Source: an uncultured Bacilli bacterium
Lineage (GTDB): Bacteria; Bacillota_I; Bacilli_A; RF39; UBA660
Length of the DNA: 8,269 bases
Assembly (NCBI GenBank): GCA_934091015.1
Contig: CAKOKM010000041.1
Coordinates: 1-8,269, forward strand
Reading direction: 5' to 3'
Shown: positions 1 to 6,168 of the stretch, piece by piece
Numbering within the stretch: the first letter of the stretch is position 1
Layout of the letters: every line of letters starts with the position of its first letter
Translations under genes and position numbers: made by a program
Notes under the pieces: model-generated
What the model was told of the DNA's origin: nothing
What the model saw: only the letters and a program-made list of their open reading frames with translations
Databases searched by the model: none

Positions 1-4
1 TAAG

Positions 5-13
5 TGGTATAAT
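5..13 (+). promoter_or_regulatory. Extended -10 promoter element of the glucosaminidase gene
   Basis: The bases TGG-TATAAT form a perfect sigma-A -10 hexamer (8-13) preceded by a TGn extension. The -35 region would lie outside the window, so the promoter is only partly visible. The usual start point, 6-8 bases after the hexamer, falls at about 20-21, on the ATG of the next gene. No Shine-Dalgarno sequence lies between the box and the ATG, so the transcript may be leaderless. Confidence 0.6.
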
Positions 14-20
14 AAGTTCT

Positions 21-623
21 ATGAAAAAAGAAAGAAAAGAAAATTATATTATATTTATATGTTTACTTTTATTAATATCACTAAGTACGATGCTAATTAA
101 AGATAAACAAAATGATAAAAATGATGAATTATTAGCTAATATTGAAACTAGCAGTGAGACAACCACTACAACAACTGAAACAACAACAACTAAAAAAATT
201 GTGTGGGATAACCTTACTGAAGAAGAATTAACTATTAAATTAAATAAAAATTTATATAGTACATTATCAAATACAGGATCACATTTTGCAAAGTATACAA
301 GCGAAACTGGTTTAGATCCTTATTTAGCAATATCAATTGTCAATTTAGAAACCGGTTGTAAGTGGGGTTGTTCTTACCTAGCAAAAACATGTAACAACAT
401 TGGTGGTATAAAAGGAAGCCCATCATGCAATGGAAGTTCATATAGAAGATATGACACATTAGAAGAGGGAATAAAGTCTTATTTAGATTTAATTTATTAC
501 AATTATTATTCTATTGGTTTAGATGATCCTTATAAAATGAATTCTAAATATGCTGAAAGTAGCACATGGGCTGAAAAAGTTAATAATTATTATCAAGCAG
601 TTAAAGAAACAGTTATTGAATAG
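21..623 (+). CDS. Membrane-anchored glucosaminidase-type peptidoglycan hydrolase
   Basis: The 200-residue product has a basic N-terminus, one hydrophobic anchor (about residues 9-25), a low-complexity Thr/Glu linker (about 43-57) and an extracytoplasmic lysozyme-like domain (about 75-197). The domain resembles the Glucosaminidase (PF01832) family, which cuts N-acetylglucosamine linkages in cell-wall glycan. E110 in the motif VNLETG is the likely catalytic acid, and NNIGGIKG (125-132) followed by YDTLEEGI matches the family's substrate-cleft region. Four cysteines in the exported part (C113, C117, C124, C136) surround the active site and could form two disulfides, which is uncommon for Bacillota exoproteins. 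ATG 21 is chosen because the next in-frame Met lies beyond the anchor; it has no recognisable ribosome-binding site. No cell-wall-binding repeats are seen. The family assignment is fairly sure; the exact bond cleaved is inferred. Confidence 0.82.
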   Translation: MKKERKENYIIFICLLLLISLSTMLIKDKQNDKNDELLANIETSSETTTTTTETTTTKKIVWDNLTEEELTIKLNKNLYSTLSNTGSHFAKYTSETGLDPYLAISIVNLETGCKWGCSYLAKTCNNIGGIKGSPSCNGSSYRRYDTLEEGIKSYLDLIYYNYYSIGLDDPYKMNSKYAESSTWAEKVNNYYQAVKETVIE

Positions 624-639
624 AAAATATTGTCAATTT

Positions 640-674
640 AAAACAATATTAAAAATAATAATTGTTTTTTTTTT
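640..674 (+). terminator. Weak AT-rich intrinsic terminator after the glucosaminidase gene
   Basis: The arms AAAACAAT (640-647) and ATTGTTTT (661-668) can pair, and a run of ten T residues covers 665-674. A second stem, AATATTGT (626-633) with ACAATATT (643-650), uses overlapping bases and would compete with it. Both stems contain little G/C, so termination efficiency is uncertain. The T run also forms the -35 and spacer part of the next promoter. Confidence 0.4.
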
Positions 675-690
675 ATAAACTTGCTAAACT
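662..690 (+). promoter_or_regulatory. Candidate promoter of the hydrogenase gene
   Basis: TTGTTT (662-667) and TAAACT (685-690) are separated by 17 bp, with a TGC extension (682-684) directly before the -10. The predicted start is near 697, where the Shine-Dalgarno sequence AGGTGA (697-702) begins, giving a leader of only about 12 bases. The layout matches the parE promoter base for base in spacing, including the T tract in the spacer. Confidence 0.5.
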
Positions 691-708
691 TATATTAGGT
701 GACAAGGT

Positions 709-2115
709 ATGATGTACAAATGTAGCGTTTGTGGTTTTAATCACCAAGGGGAAATGCCTGATGGATATCATTGTCCATTATGCTTATCAGGTTATAATAA
801 ATTTATAAAATCTAAAACAGAAATTAAACAATTTAACCGAAAGATACTTGATAATAATAATCATGGTATCAATCGAATAGGTGAAAAATGCATTAATTGT
901 GGTATGTGCACAAAAACATGCGATAAAATAACCAGTACACTAGTCGATAGAGTGAATAATTCAATCGAAAAAAAATTAAAAAAACTTTGCTTTGAATGTG
1001 GAAGTTGCATCTTAACCTGCCCTACGTCAGCCTTGACGCCTAAATATGATTATCAAACAGTTATGGATTATATAAAAAATCCTGATTATGTTGTAATAGC
1101 GTTAACTAGTCCAGCAACACGTGTTGGATTGGGTGATGCTTTTTTTAAGAAACCAGGTGAGTTTTTAGAAGGTAAAATGGTTTCAGCTTTAAAAACTCTT
1201 GGTTTTGATTATGTTTTTGATTTAACTTTTGGTGCTGATTTGACTTCGATTGAAGAAGCACATGAATTAAAAAAGAGAATTGAAACTAATAAATTGCCGA
1301 TGTTTACTAGTTGTTGTCCATCTTGGGTTAGATATTGCGAAATAATTCATCCTGAGTTAATAGAGAATCTTTCTACTTGTAAAAGTCCTATTGGAATGGC
1401 AAGTACAGTTATAAAAGAGATATATGTTCCAAATGAATTAAAACATAATAAAAAAACTATAATTGTTGCTGTAACTCCATGTACAAGTAAAAAACGAGAA
1501 ATCTTAAACACAGATACTGATTTTGTAATAACTACCAGTGAACTTGCTTTAATGATAAGAGAAAATGGAATCATATTTGATAGATTAATAGATCAAAAAT
1601 TTGATAAGGTAAAAGGATCATTTTCTGGAACAACTTATGGTACTAACGGAGGAGTTACTAAATCAGTTTTAAGATGTTTGTATTATGAATTAACTGGTAA
1701 AGATCTTAAAGAAGAATATTATAAAATAGAAGAAAAAGAATATTATAAATTGATTAAAATTAGAATTAATGATCGAATAATAAGATGTATTATATTAAGT
1801 ACAATGTCTAATTTAGAAAAATTACTTAATGATAATATTAAATACGATTTAGTTGAAGTCATGTTCTGTGATGGTGGATGTATTTCTGGAGGTGGGCAAA
1901 TAGTTATGCCTGTTAAAGACCGAGAATTAATAAAAAAAGCCCGTACAGAAAGCTTAAATGTGCGTCATAAAGAAACTGAAAAATATCCATATAAAAATGA
2001 TTTAATTGAAGATATATATAATAGTTATTTAAATGATCCTGGAAGTAATGAAGCTCATAAATATTTACATATAAAACATGAAGATTTATCTTCCATATTA
2101 AAAGAAGAAATTTAA
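709..2115 (+). CDS. [FeFe]-hydrogenase with N-terminal rubredoxin-like domain
   Basis: This 468-residue hydrogenase should interconvert protons and H2 with electrons passed through iron-sulfur centres, a way to dispose of fermentation reductant in the cytoplasm. Domains in order: a rubredoxin-like Fe knuckle (C5, C8, C22, C25); two 4Fe-4S ferredoxin clusters (C61/C64/C67/C71 and C94/C97/C100/C104); the H-cluster catalytic domain; and a C-terminal small-subunit-like tail (about 405-460). The H-cluster ligands are all present: C203 in TSCCPSW, C258 in TPCTSKKRE, and C387/C391 in CDGGCISGGGQ. C202, E183, E186 and S226 match the proton-transfer residues of clostridial CpI. Two differences stand out: motif 2 has Thr256 where Met is usual, and motif 3 reads FCDGGC rather than the typical ACPGGC-like form. 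No partner subunits or HydE/F/G maturases are in the window. A second ATG at 712 is an equally possible start. The family call is very sure; the direction of catalysis and electron partner are not visible. Confidence 0.93.
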   Translation: MMYKCSVCGFNHQGEMPDGYHCPLCLSGYNKFIKSKTEIKQFNRKILDNNNHGINRIGEKCINCGMCTKTCDKITSTLVDRVNNSIEKKLKKLCFECGSCILTCPTSALTPKYDYQTVMDYIKNPDYVVIALTSPATRVGLGDAFFKKPGEFLEGKMVSALKTLGFDYVFDLTFGADLTSIEEAHELKKRIETNKLPMFTSCCPSWVRYCEIIHPELIENLSTCKSPIGMASTVIKEIYVPNELKHNKKTIIVAVTPCTSKKREILNTDTDFVITTSELALMIRENGIIFDRLIDQKFDKVKGSFSGTTYGTNGGVTKSVLRCLYYELTGKDLKEEYYKIEEKEYYKLIKIRINDRIIRCIILSTMSNLEKLLNDNIKYDLVEVMFCDGGCISGGGQIVMPVKDRELIKKARTESLNVRHKETEKYPYKNDLIEDIYNSYLNDPGSNEAHKYLHIKHEDLSSILKEEI

Positions 2116-2936
2116 CGTTTCTTCTTTATTTTAAGTTCAAATATATTTTTTATTTTATTTTTTATATTTTTAGTTTTATTGTAAAATTCAAAAATATCTT
2201 TATTATCAGGACTAATTATGTCATTAGCAATTAGTTGTAAATGTTTTAGATAATTATAATCAATATTATTATGTGTTTGCAATTTCTTTAATAATTCATT
2301 AAATTGTTTTTCTTTTAATCCAAAGTAAGCATAATATTGAAATATTGGGACTTGGGAATCTTTTAAAGTAAAATCATTAACACATTTTAATTGATTATAA
2401 TTTTTAAATACAAATACTAAATTATTAAAAATATCAAATCCATAGTATTTGTTATTTAAATTAACTAAAGTAATTAAATGGTTGGGTTTCATTGAAATAC
2501 TTTCTAAGGAAATAAATAATGTGTTAGATTTTAAACCTAATCTATTAAAAATGTCATTAGCAAAACTATTTACATTACGACATACTCCTTGACCCATAAT
2601 TACATTTATTCCTAAAAAATTAATTAGGTCATATGAATTAGACGCATTAAAATTTTCATTATATTCGCTTGTTATGCCTAATGCGATTAAATTAGATAAT
2701 AAAAAGGGATGTAAAAATGGATTATTATATTTATTTAATTTATTTAGTAAAATAGCTACCTCATTAATAAAGTTTTCATATAAATTTATTAATTCTGTAT
2801 TATCGTTTATTTCTTTTTCAATATTAGTATTATAATATTTGTAATAATTTTGCATTTGTTTTATTAAATCATTATTTTTATCTATACCATAGAAATATTT
2901 ATCATTTAAATATGTATTAACAAAATCTTCATTCAT
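2112..2936 (-). CDS. Transglutaminase-like (papain-fold) cytoplasmic protein of unknown role
   Basis: The 274-residue protein contains a transglutaminase/papain-like core: C119 in GQGVCRNVNSFA, H153 in KPNHLITLV and D168 in YYGFDIFNN, in the order and spacing of a Cys-His-Asp triad. Members of this superfamily are proteases, peptidases, amidases or crosslinkers; the substrate cannot be read here. There is no signal peptide or membrane segment, so it is probably cytoplasmic, unlike many bacterial homologues. The N-terminal 100 residues look helical, and the C-terminus is Lys-rich and helical (about 250-274). The start ATG (2936) has a good Shine-Dalgarno sequence, AGAGAGG on the minus strand (2942-2948). 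The gene converges on the hydrogenase gene, sharing four bases (TTAA) in which both stop codons lie. It diverges from rpsP across a palindrome. The fold is fairly sure; the function is unknown. Confidence 0.75.
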   Translation of the reverse strand: MNEDFVNTYLNDKYFYGIDKNNDLIKQMQNYYKYYNTNIEKEINDNTELINLYENFINEVAILLNKLNKYNNPFLHPFLLSNLIALGITSEYNENFNASNSYDLINFLGINVIMGQGVCRNVNSFANDIFNRLGLKSNTLFISLESISMKPNHLITLVNLNNKYYGFDIFNNLVFVFKNYNQLKCVNDFTLKDSQVPIFQYYAYFGLKEKQFNELLKKLQTHNNIDYNYLKHLQLIANDIISPDNKDIFEFYNKTKNIKNKIKNIFELKIKKKR

Positions 2937-2954
2937 AATAACCTCTCTTTATTG

Positions 2955-2983
2955 ATAATAACACATAAAATATAAAATATCTA
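2955..2983 (-). promoter_or_regulatory. Candidate promoter of the transglutaminase-like gene
   Basis: On the minus strand, TAGATA (2983-2978; four of six matches to TTGACA) is followed after 17 bp by TATTAT (2960-2955), with a TGT extension directly before it. The expected start is near 2948, at the first base of the Shine-Dalgarno sequence, so the leader would be about 12 bases. The -35 touches the edge of the palindrome at 2983-3010. Confidence 0.45.
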
Positions 2984-3010
2984 ACTGTCAACTAAATTTA
3001 GTTGACAGTT
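2983..3010. repeat. 28-bp perfect palindrome, candidate operator
   Basis: The half-site AACTGTCAACTAAA is followed directly by its exact reverse complement, with the centre between 2996 and 2997 and no spacer. Each arm carries a TTGACA hexamer, one per strand. The right-arm copy is the -35 of the rpsP promoter, and the left edge meets the -35 of the opposing gene's promoter. A terminator role is unlikely because no gene is transcribed into it and no T tract follows. A protein bound here could block both promoters. The regulator is not identifiable. Confidence 0.7.
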
Positions 3011-3030
3011 GAATATAAAAATGGTAATAT
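3002..3030 (+). promoter_or_regulatory. rpsP-khpA operon promoter
   Basis: A consensus -35 TTGACA (3002-3007), a 17-bp spacer and a TAATAT -10 (3025-3030) with a TGG extension form a strong sigma-A promoter. The start is expected near 3037. A near-perfect Shine-Dalgarno sequence, AAAGGAGG (3045-3052), lies 7 bases before the ATG. The -35 is embedded in the right arm of the palindrome. Confidence 0.8.
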
Positions 3031-3059
3031 ATATTTAATTAAGAAAAGGAGGCATAATA

Positions 3060-3323
3060 ATGGCTGTTAAATTAAGATTAAAAAGAATGGGAGCAAAACA
3101 AAGACCATTTTATCGTATTGTTGCTGCTGATTCAAGAAGTCCAAGAGATGGTAAATTTATTGAAGTAGTAGGAACATATCAACCAATTTACAAAGAAAAT
3201 ACATTTAATGTTGATGAAGAAAAAGCACTTAAATGGTTAAACAATGGTGCAGAACCAACTGATACTGTTAAAAATATTTTAGTTAAATCTGGCGTATGGG
3301 CTAAATACAAAAGTGAGAAATAA
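3060..3323 (+). CDS. rpsP: 30S ribosomal protein S16
   Basis: The 87-residue product is a full-length S16, which binds 16S rRNA and helps assemble the body of the 30S subunit. The N-terminal block [18 protein letters not shown], then [20 protein letters not shown] (about residues 23-42), and the later [12 protein letters not shown] stretch are the conserved S16 core. The start is set by a strong Shine-Dalgarno sequence 7 bases upstream. It leads a two-gene operon with khpA. In many Bacillota this pair sits between ffh and rimM-trmD-rplS; here a strong promoter precedes it and a terminator follows, so the unit stands alone. Confidence 0.98.
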   Translation: MAVKLRLKRMGAKQRPFYRIVAADSRSPRDGKFIEVVGTYQPIYKENTFNVDEEKALKWLNNGAEPTDTVKNILVKSGVWAKYKSEK

Positions 3324-3325
3324 TT

Positions 3326-3577
3326 ATGCACGAAGATTTAATTAAATTTACAAGTGATTTAGTGAAAAACTTAGTTAAAGAACCAGATATGGTTAGTGTT
3401 CAAGAATTTTTAGGTGATGACGAATCTATCATGTTAGAAATAATTGTTCACGAAAGTGATATGGGAGCAATAATTGGTAAAGGTGGCAAGATGGCATCCT
3501 CAATTAGAACTCTTATTAGTGCTTATGGCTATATTCATTCATTAAATAGAATAAAAATAAATATCGATTCATTTTAA
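3326..3577 (+). CDS. khpA: KhpA, KH-domain RNA-binding protein
   Basis: The 83-residue product is a single minimal KH domain. The RNA-binding GxxG loop is GKGG at residues 51-54, in IIGKGGKMASSIRTLI. KhpA (YlqC in Bacillus) binds RNA and, in streptococci and other Bacillota, partners with KhpB/Jag in controlling cell division and elongation; that role is known for the family, not visible here. The ATG lies two bases after the rpsP stop, so the genes are probably translationally coupled, with the weak site GTGAG at the end of rpsP. The last codons and the stop lie inside a terminator hairpin, and the 3' end overlaps the convergent yfhO gene by nine bases. Confidence 0.95.
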   Translation: MHEDLIKFTSDLVKNLVKEPDMVSVQEFLGDDESIMLEIIVHESDMGAIIGKGGKMASSIRTLISAYGYIHSLNRIKINIDSF

Positions 3578-3596
3578 TCGATATTTATTTTTTTTT
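3553..3596. terminator. Bidirectional intrinsic terminator between khpA and yfhO
   Basis: A perfect 17-bp stem pairs 3553-3569 with 3576-3592, with a six-base loop (CATTTT, 3570-3575). On the plus strand it ends in a T run to 3596; on the minus strand it is followed by a T-rich stretch. The khpA stop (3575-3577) and the yfhO stop (3569-3571) both lie in or next to the loop, so one hairpin ends both transcripts and encodes both protein C-termini. Confidence 0.88.
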
Positions 3597-6058
3597 ACTA
3601 TAATTATAGTTAAACATGTAAAAATACTAATTCCGGAAATTATAATTCCTTCTTTTAAACCAGGGGTAAAGTATTTAAATTCTATTAAATGTTCTCCTTC
3701 TTCTAATTTAAGTCCAATTAAAGAATCATTTATTTTAATATAATCAGTTAATTTTCCATCAACATAAACTTTCCATCCATTATCACTAGAAATAGAAGTG
3801 TATAATAAATTATTATTATTATCTTTTACATTTATTTTAGCAGTAAAATGATGATCATCATAATAATCATTAATTATCATTTTATTTTTATTAATTTTAT
3901 TAACAAATTCTTTGTATACATTGTAATTTATTGAGTATAAATGAACTTTGAAATCAAAACATTTTTTGTTTAAAATAACTTTATAATCAATTTTATCTCC
4001 TTTATGAACTAAAATAAAACCTCTATTTTTTACATTAATAAACTCATTATTTAAATAAAATTCATATTCTGTTTTTTCATGGTTACCATTATTAACAAAT
4101 ATAAATTCATCTTTTTTGGCTGTATAATTGTATGCGATATAGATATCATCCCCATTATATATGCAGAAATTATTTGCTTTGTTGCAAGAAAGGGTTTTTT
4201 CTATTGGTTCTATTTCATCTAATATATTTTTATCATTATTATTTATTGCTTTAATTAGATTGTTAATATTATTCATAAAATTATTATTGTAAACATCTGC
4301 TTTTAATATATTTTCGTTAGTTAAAAATCCTAAACTTGTAGCATCTTGATTTAAATATAATTTGTTATCAATTTTTTCATAATAATCTGAATTATCACTT
4401 ATAATATATTTTATACCTAATAAACTATTAACAATTGGATTATTATAAAAATATTTAGAACTACATCCATCAGTGACATTAATGCCTAAAACATTTTGAG
4501 CATAATCGAAAATTTTATTATTTCTAACAGAAGAAAAATAACTTATCTCATTATATTCATATAATAAACCATTATTTAATATTGTGCGATCATAAAATCC
4601 GATTCTATAAAAATCATTATCATTAATTTTATTTAGAATTTCATTTGAAGTTTTGTATTTAGTTATAAATTCTGAATATGTATTATTATTTCCATTATTT
4701 TTAAAAGTTAAAAATGCATTAAAAGTTAGTTCGATTATAACTACATAAACTATAAAGTTTTTAAAATTTTTACTATTTAGTAGGAATATATAATATATAA
4801 TAAAAATAATTGTTATACCTAAATATATTAATTTTGCGAGTAAATTATCTCTGTTGGAAATATTTAAATTACCACTTGTGATAAAACCAATTATAATTAG
4901 AGTAATAAATAATAAATAAAATAATATATTAAATTTAATACTTTTTTCGTCATATTTTATAAAGTTTTTAAAACCTAGATATATTAGAAAAAATGAGAAA
5001 ACAAATGAATATCTAACTGGATAAAAAATAGGCATTGACATCATGTGCCAAAAATAATCAATTAAATTAAAACTTACTGATAGTAAGAAAAATAAACATA
5101 CAATTAATGATGCTAATCTTTCTTTTAGTTTAATTTTTGAATTAAAGAAATATAACATTGCATTTATATAAATGAAAATACTTACATAAACGTTTGGACT
5201 TCCATATTCTAAATCACCATTAGAATAAGATGCAAAAGTAAGTTTATAAAATATGCTTATTCCGTCTAAATCAAATTTAAAATAATCTTTAGCAAATTCA
5301 CTGATTAATTCCACTTTTCCATTTAGTAGTTCGAGAATTACTGGAATTAGACCAAAAGCACATATTAATCCAGTTAGTAGGGAAGATAATACATATTTAA
5401 TTAATTTATTTTTGTCAAATCCATTAATAATACTTTTATATATGAAATAAATAACACTAAAAATGCAAATCATATATCCAATATAGAAATTAAAGATAAT
5501 AGATAATGATAAACAAATTATGTATAAGAAATATTTGTTTTCATGAAATATTTTTTCAATTCCCATTATTACTAAAGGAAATATAATAATACTATCAAAC
5601 CACATATAATTAAAATAATATAACAAATTATATGTTGATAAAGCATAACATATACTAAATAAATAGTTTATTTTTCTTTTTTTAATATAATTTAGAAAGG
5701 TTAACATTGTTATGCTACAAAGTACAATTTTAAATAATACAATAAAATTATAAAATATCATTACATTAGAAAATAACAAACCTAAAATATTTGTAATATT
5801 GAAAGTATAATAAACCATAGATGCGAAAGTATTAAAACCTAGTAATCCTTTAAAAGAATAAAATAAACTTTCTTTTCCCTTAATAATGTTTAAAAAATTA
5901 TTAAGTAATCCGGGATATTGATTATATCCATCTCCTATGGCTACAATTTTATCTCCAAATGGATATACATTGTTAAATATATAAATTATCATCATGCTAA
6001 TTGTTGGAATAATTATAGCTAATAATAAACTTTTATTTTTTTTAATAAATTCTTTCAT
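3569..6058 (-). CDS. yfhO: YfhO-family polytopic membrane protein (putative GT-C-like transferase)
   Basis: The 829-residue protein matches the bacterial membrane protein YfhO family (PF09586). About 12 N-terminal membrane segments (roughly residues 10-452) lead to a large extracytoplasmic domain (about 455-800) and one C-terminal anchor (805-821). Family marks include GDGYNQY in the first outer loop (42-48, with D43 the likely functional acid), MWFDSIIIFPLVIMGIEK (152-169), the PVRYSF element (347-352), and the closing DNGWKVYVDGK and EGEHLIEFKY stretch. In Bacillus, YfhO works with CsbB and GtcA to add sugars to lipoteichoic acid on the outer face. A similar envelope-sugar role is inferred here, but neither partner gene is adjacent. 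The ATG at 6058 has GGTGG (6067-6063, minus strand) four bases upstream. The gene is monocistronic: divergent from parE and convergent with khpA. Family confidence is high; substrate unknown. Confidence 0.88.
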   Translation of the reverse strand: MKEFIKKNKSLLLAIIIPTISMMIIYIFNNVYPFGDKIVAIGDGYNQYPGLLNNFLNIIKGKESLFYSFKGLLGFNTFASMVYYTFNITNILGLLFSNVMIFYNFIVLFKIVLCSITMLTFLNYIKKRKINYLFSICYALSTYNLLYYFNYMWFDSIIIFPLVIMGIEKIFHENKYFLYIICLSLSIIFNFYIGYMICIFSVIYFIYKSIINGFDKNKLIKYVLSSLLTGLICAFGLIPVILELLNGKVELISEFAKDYFKFDLDGISIFYKLTFASYSNGDLEYGSPNVYVSIFIYINAMLYFFNSKIKLKERLASLIVCLFFLLSVSFNLIDYFWHMMSMPIFYPVRYSFVFSFFLIYLGFKNFIKYDEKSIKFNILFYLLFITLIIIGFITSGNLNISNRDNLLAKLIYLGITIIFIIYYIFLLNSKNFKNFIVYVVIIELTFNAFLTFKNNGNNNTYSEFITKYKTSNEILNKINDNDFYRIGFYDRTILNNGLLYEYNEISYFSSVRNNKIFDYAQNVLGINVTDGCSSKYFYNNPIVNSLLGIKYIISDNSDYYEKIDNKLYLNQDATSLGFLTNENILKADVYNNNFMNNINNLIKAINNNDKNILDEIEPIEKTLSCNKANNFCIYNGDDIYIAYNYTAKKDEFIFVNNGNHEKTEYEFYLNNEFINVKNRGFILVHKGDKIDYKVILNKKCFDFKVHLYSINYNVYKEFVNKINKNKMIINDYYDDHHFTAKINVKDNNNNLLYTSISSDNGWKVYVDGKLTDYIKINDSLIGLKLEEGEHLIEFKYFTPGLKEGIIISGISIFTCLTIIIVKKNKYRLK

Positions 6059-6073
6059 CTTACCACCATAATA

Positions 6074-6101
6074 ATATTATCATATTATTATATATTGACA
6101 A
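6074..6101 (-). promoter_or_regulatory. Candidate promoter of yfhO
   Basis: On the minus strand, TTGTCA (6101-6096; five of six matches to the -35 consensus) is followed after 16 bp by TAATAT (6079-6074), with TGA directly before it. The start would be near 6067, at the first base of the GGTGG ribosome-binding site, leaving a leader of about nine bases. A second TATAAT (6092-6087) lacks a good -35. Confidence 0.45.
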
Positions 6102-6118
6102 ATATCTTACACTAAAAT

Positions 6119-6147
6119 TTGTTTTTTTTTAAGTAGTTTGTTATACT
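6119..6147 (+). promoter_or_regulatory. parE promoter
   Basis: TTGTTT (6119-6124) and TATACT (6142-6147) are 17 bp apart, with a TGT extension before the -10. A run of nine T residues (6122-6130) overlaps the -35 and spacer. The start should fall near 6154, only a few bases before the Shine-Dalgarno sequence, so the 5' leader is very short. Confidence 0.65.
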
Positions 6148-6156
6148 CTATTTGTT

Positions 6157-6165
6157 AAGGATGTG
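6157..6165 (+). promoter_or_regulatory. parE ribosome-binding site that decides the start
   Basis: AAGGATGTG differs by one base from the ideal AAGGAGGTG. It includes the in-frame GTG at 6163, so that codon is part of the ribosome-binding site and a poor start. ATG 6169 and ATG 6172 are properly spaced. Confidence 0.7.
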
Positions 6166-6168
6166 AAT

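Noticed and set aside
1347..1574. Open frame on the minus strand inside the hydrogenase gene
   Set aside because: It lies fully within a strongly conserved gene, shows no family match and looks like antisense composition of the hydrogenase codons.
1714..1749. Direct repeat of GAATATTATAAA, 24 bases apart, in the hydrogenase gene
   Set aside because: It encodes a variable Glu/Tyr/Lys-rich loop (EEYYK...KEYYK) and is explained by low-complexity AT-rich codons.
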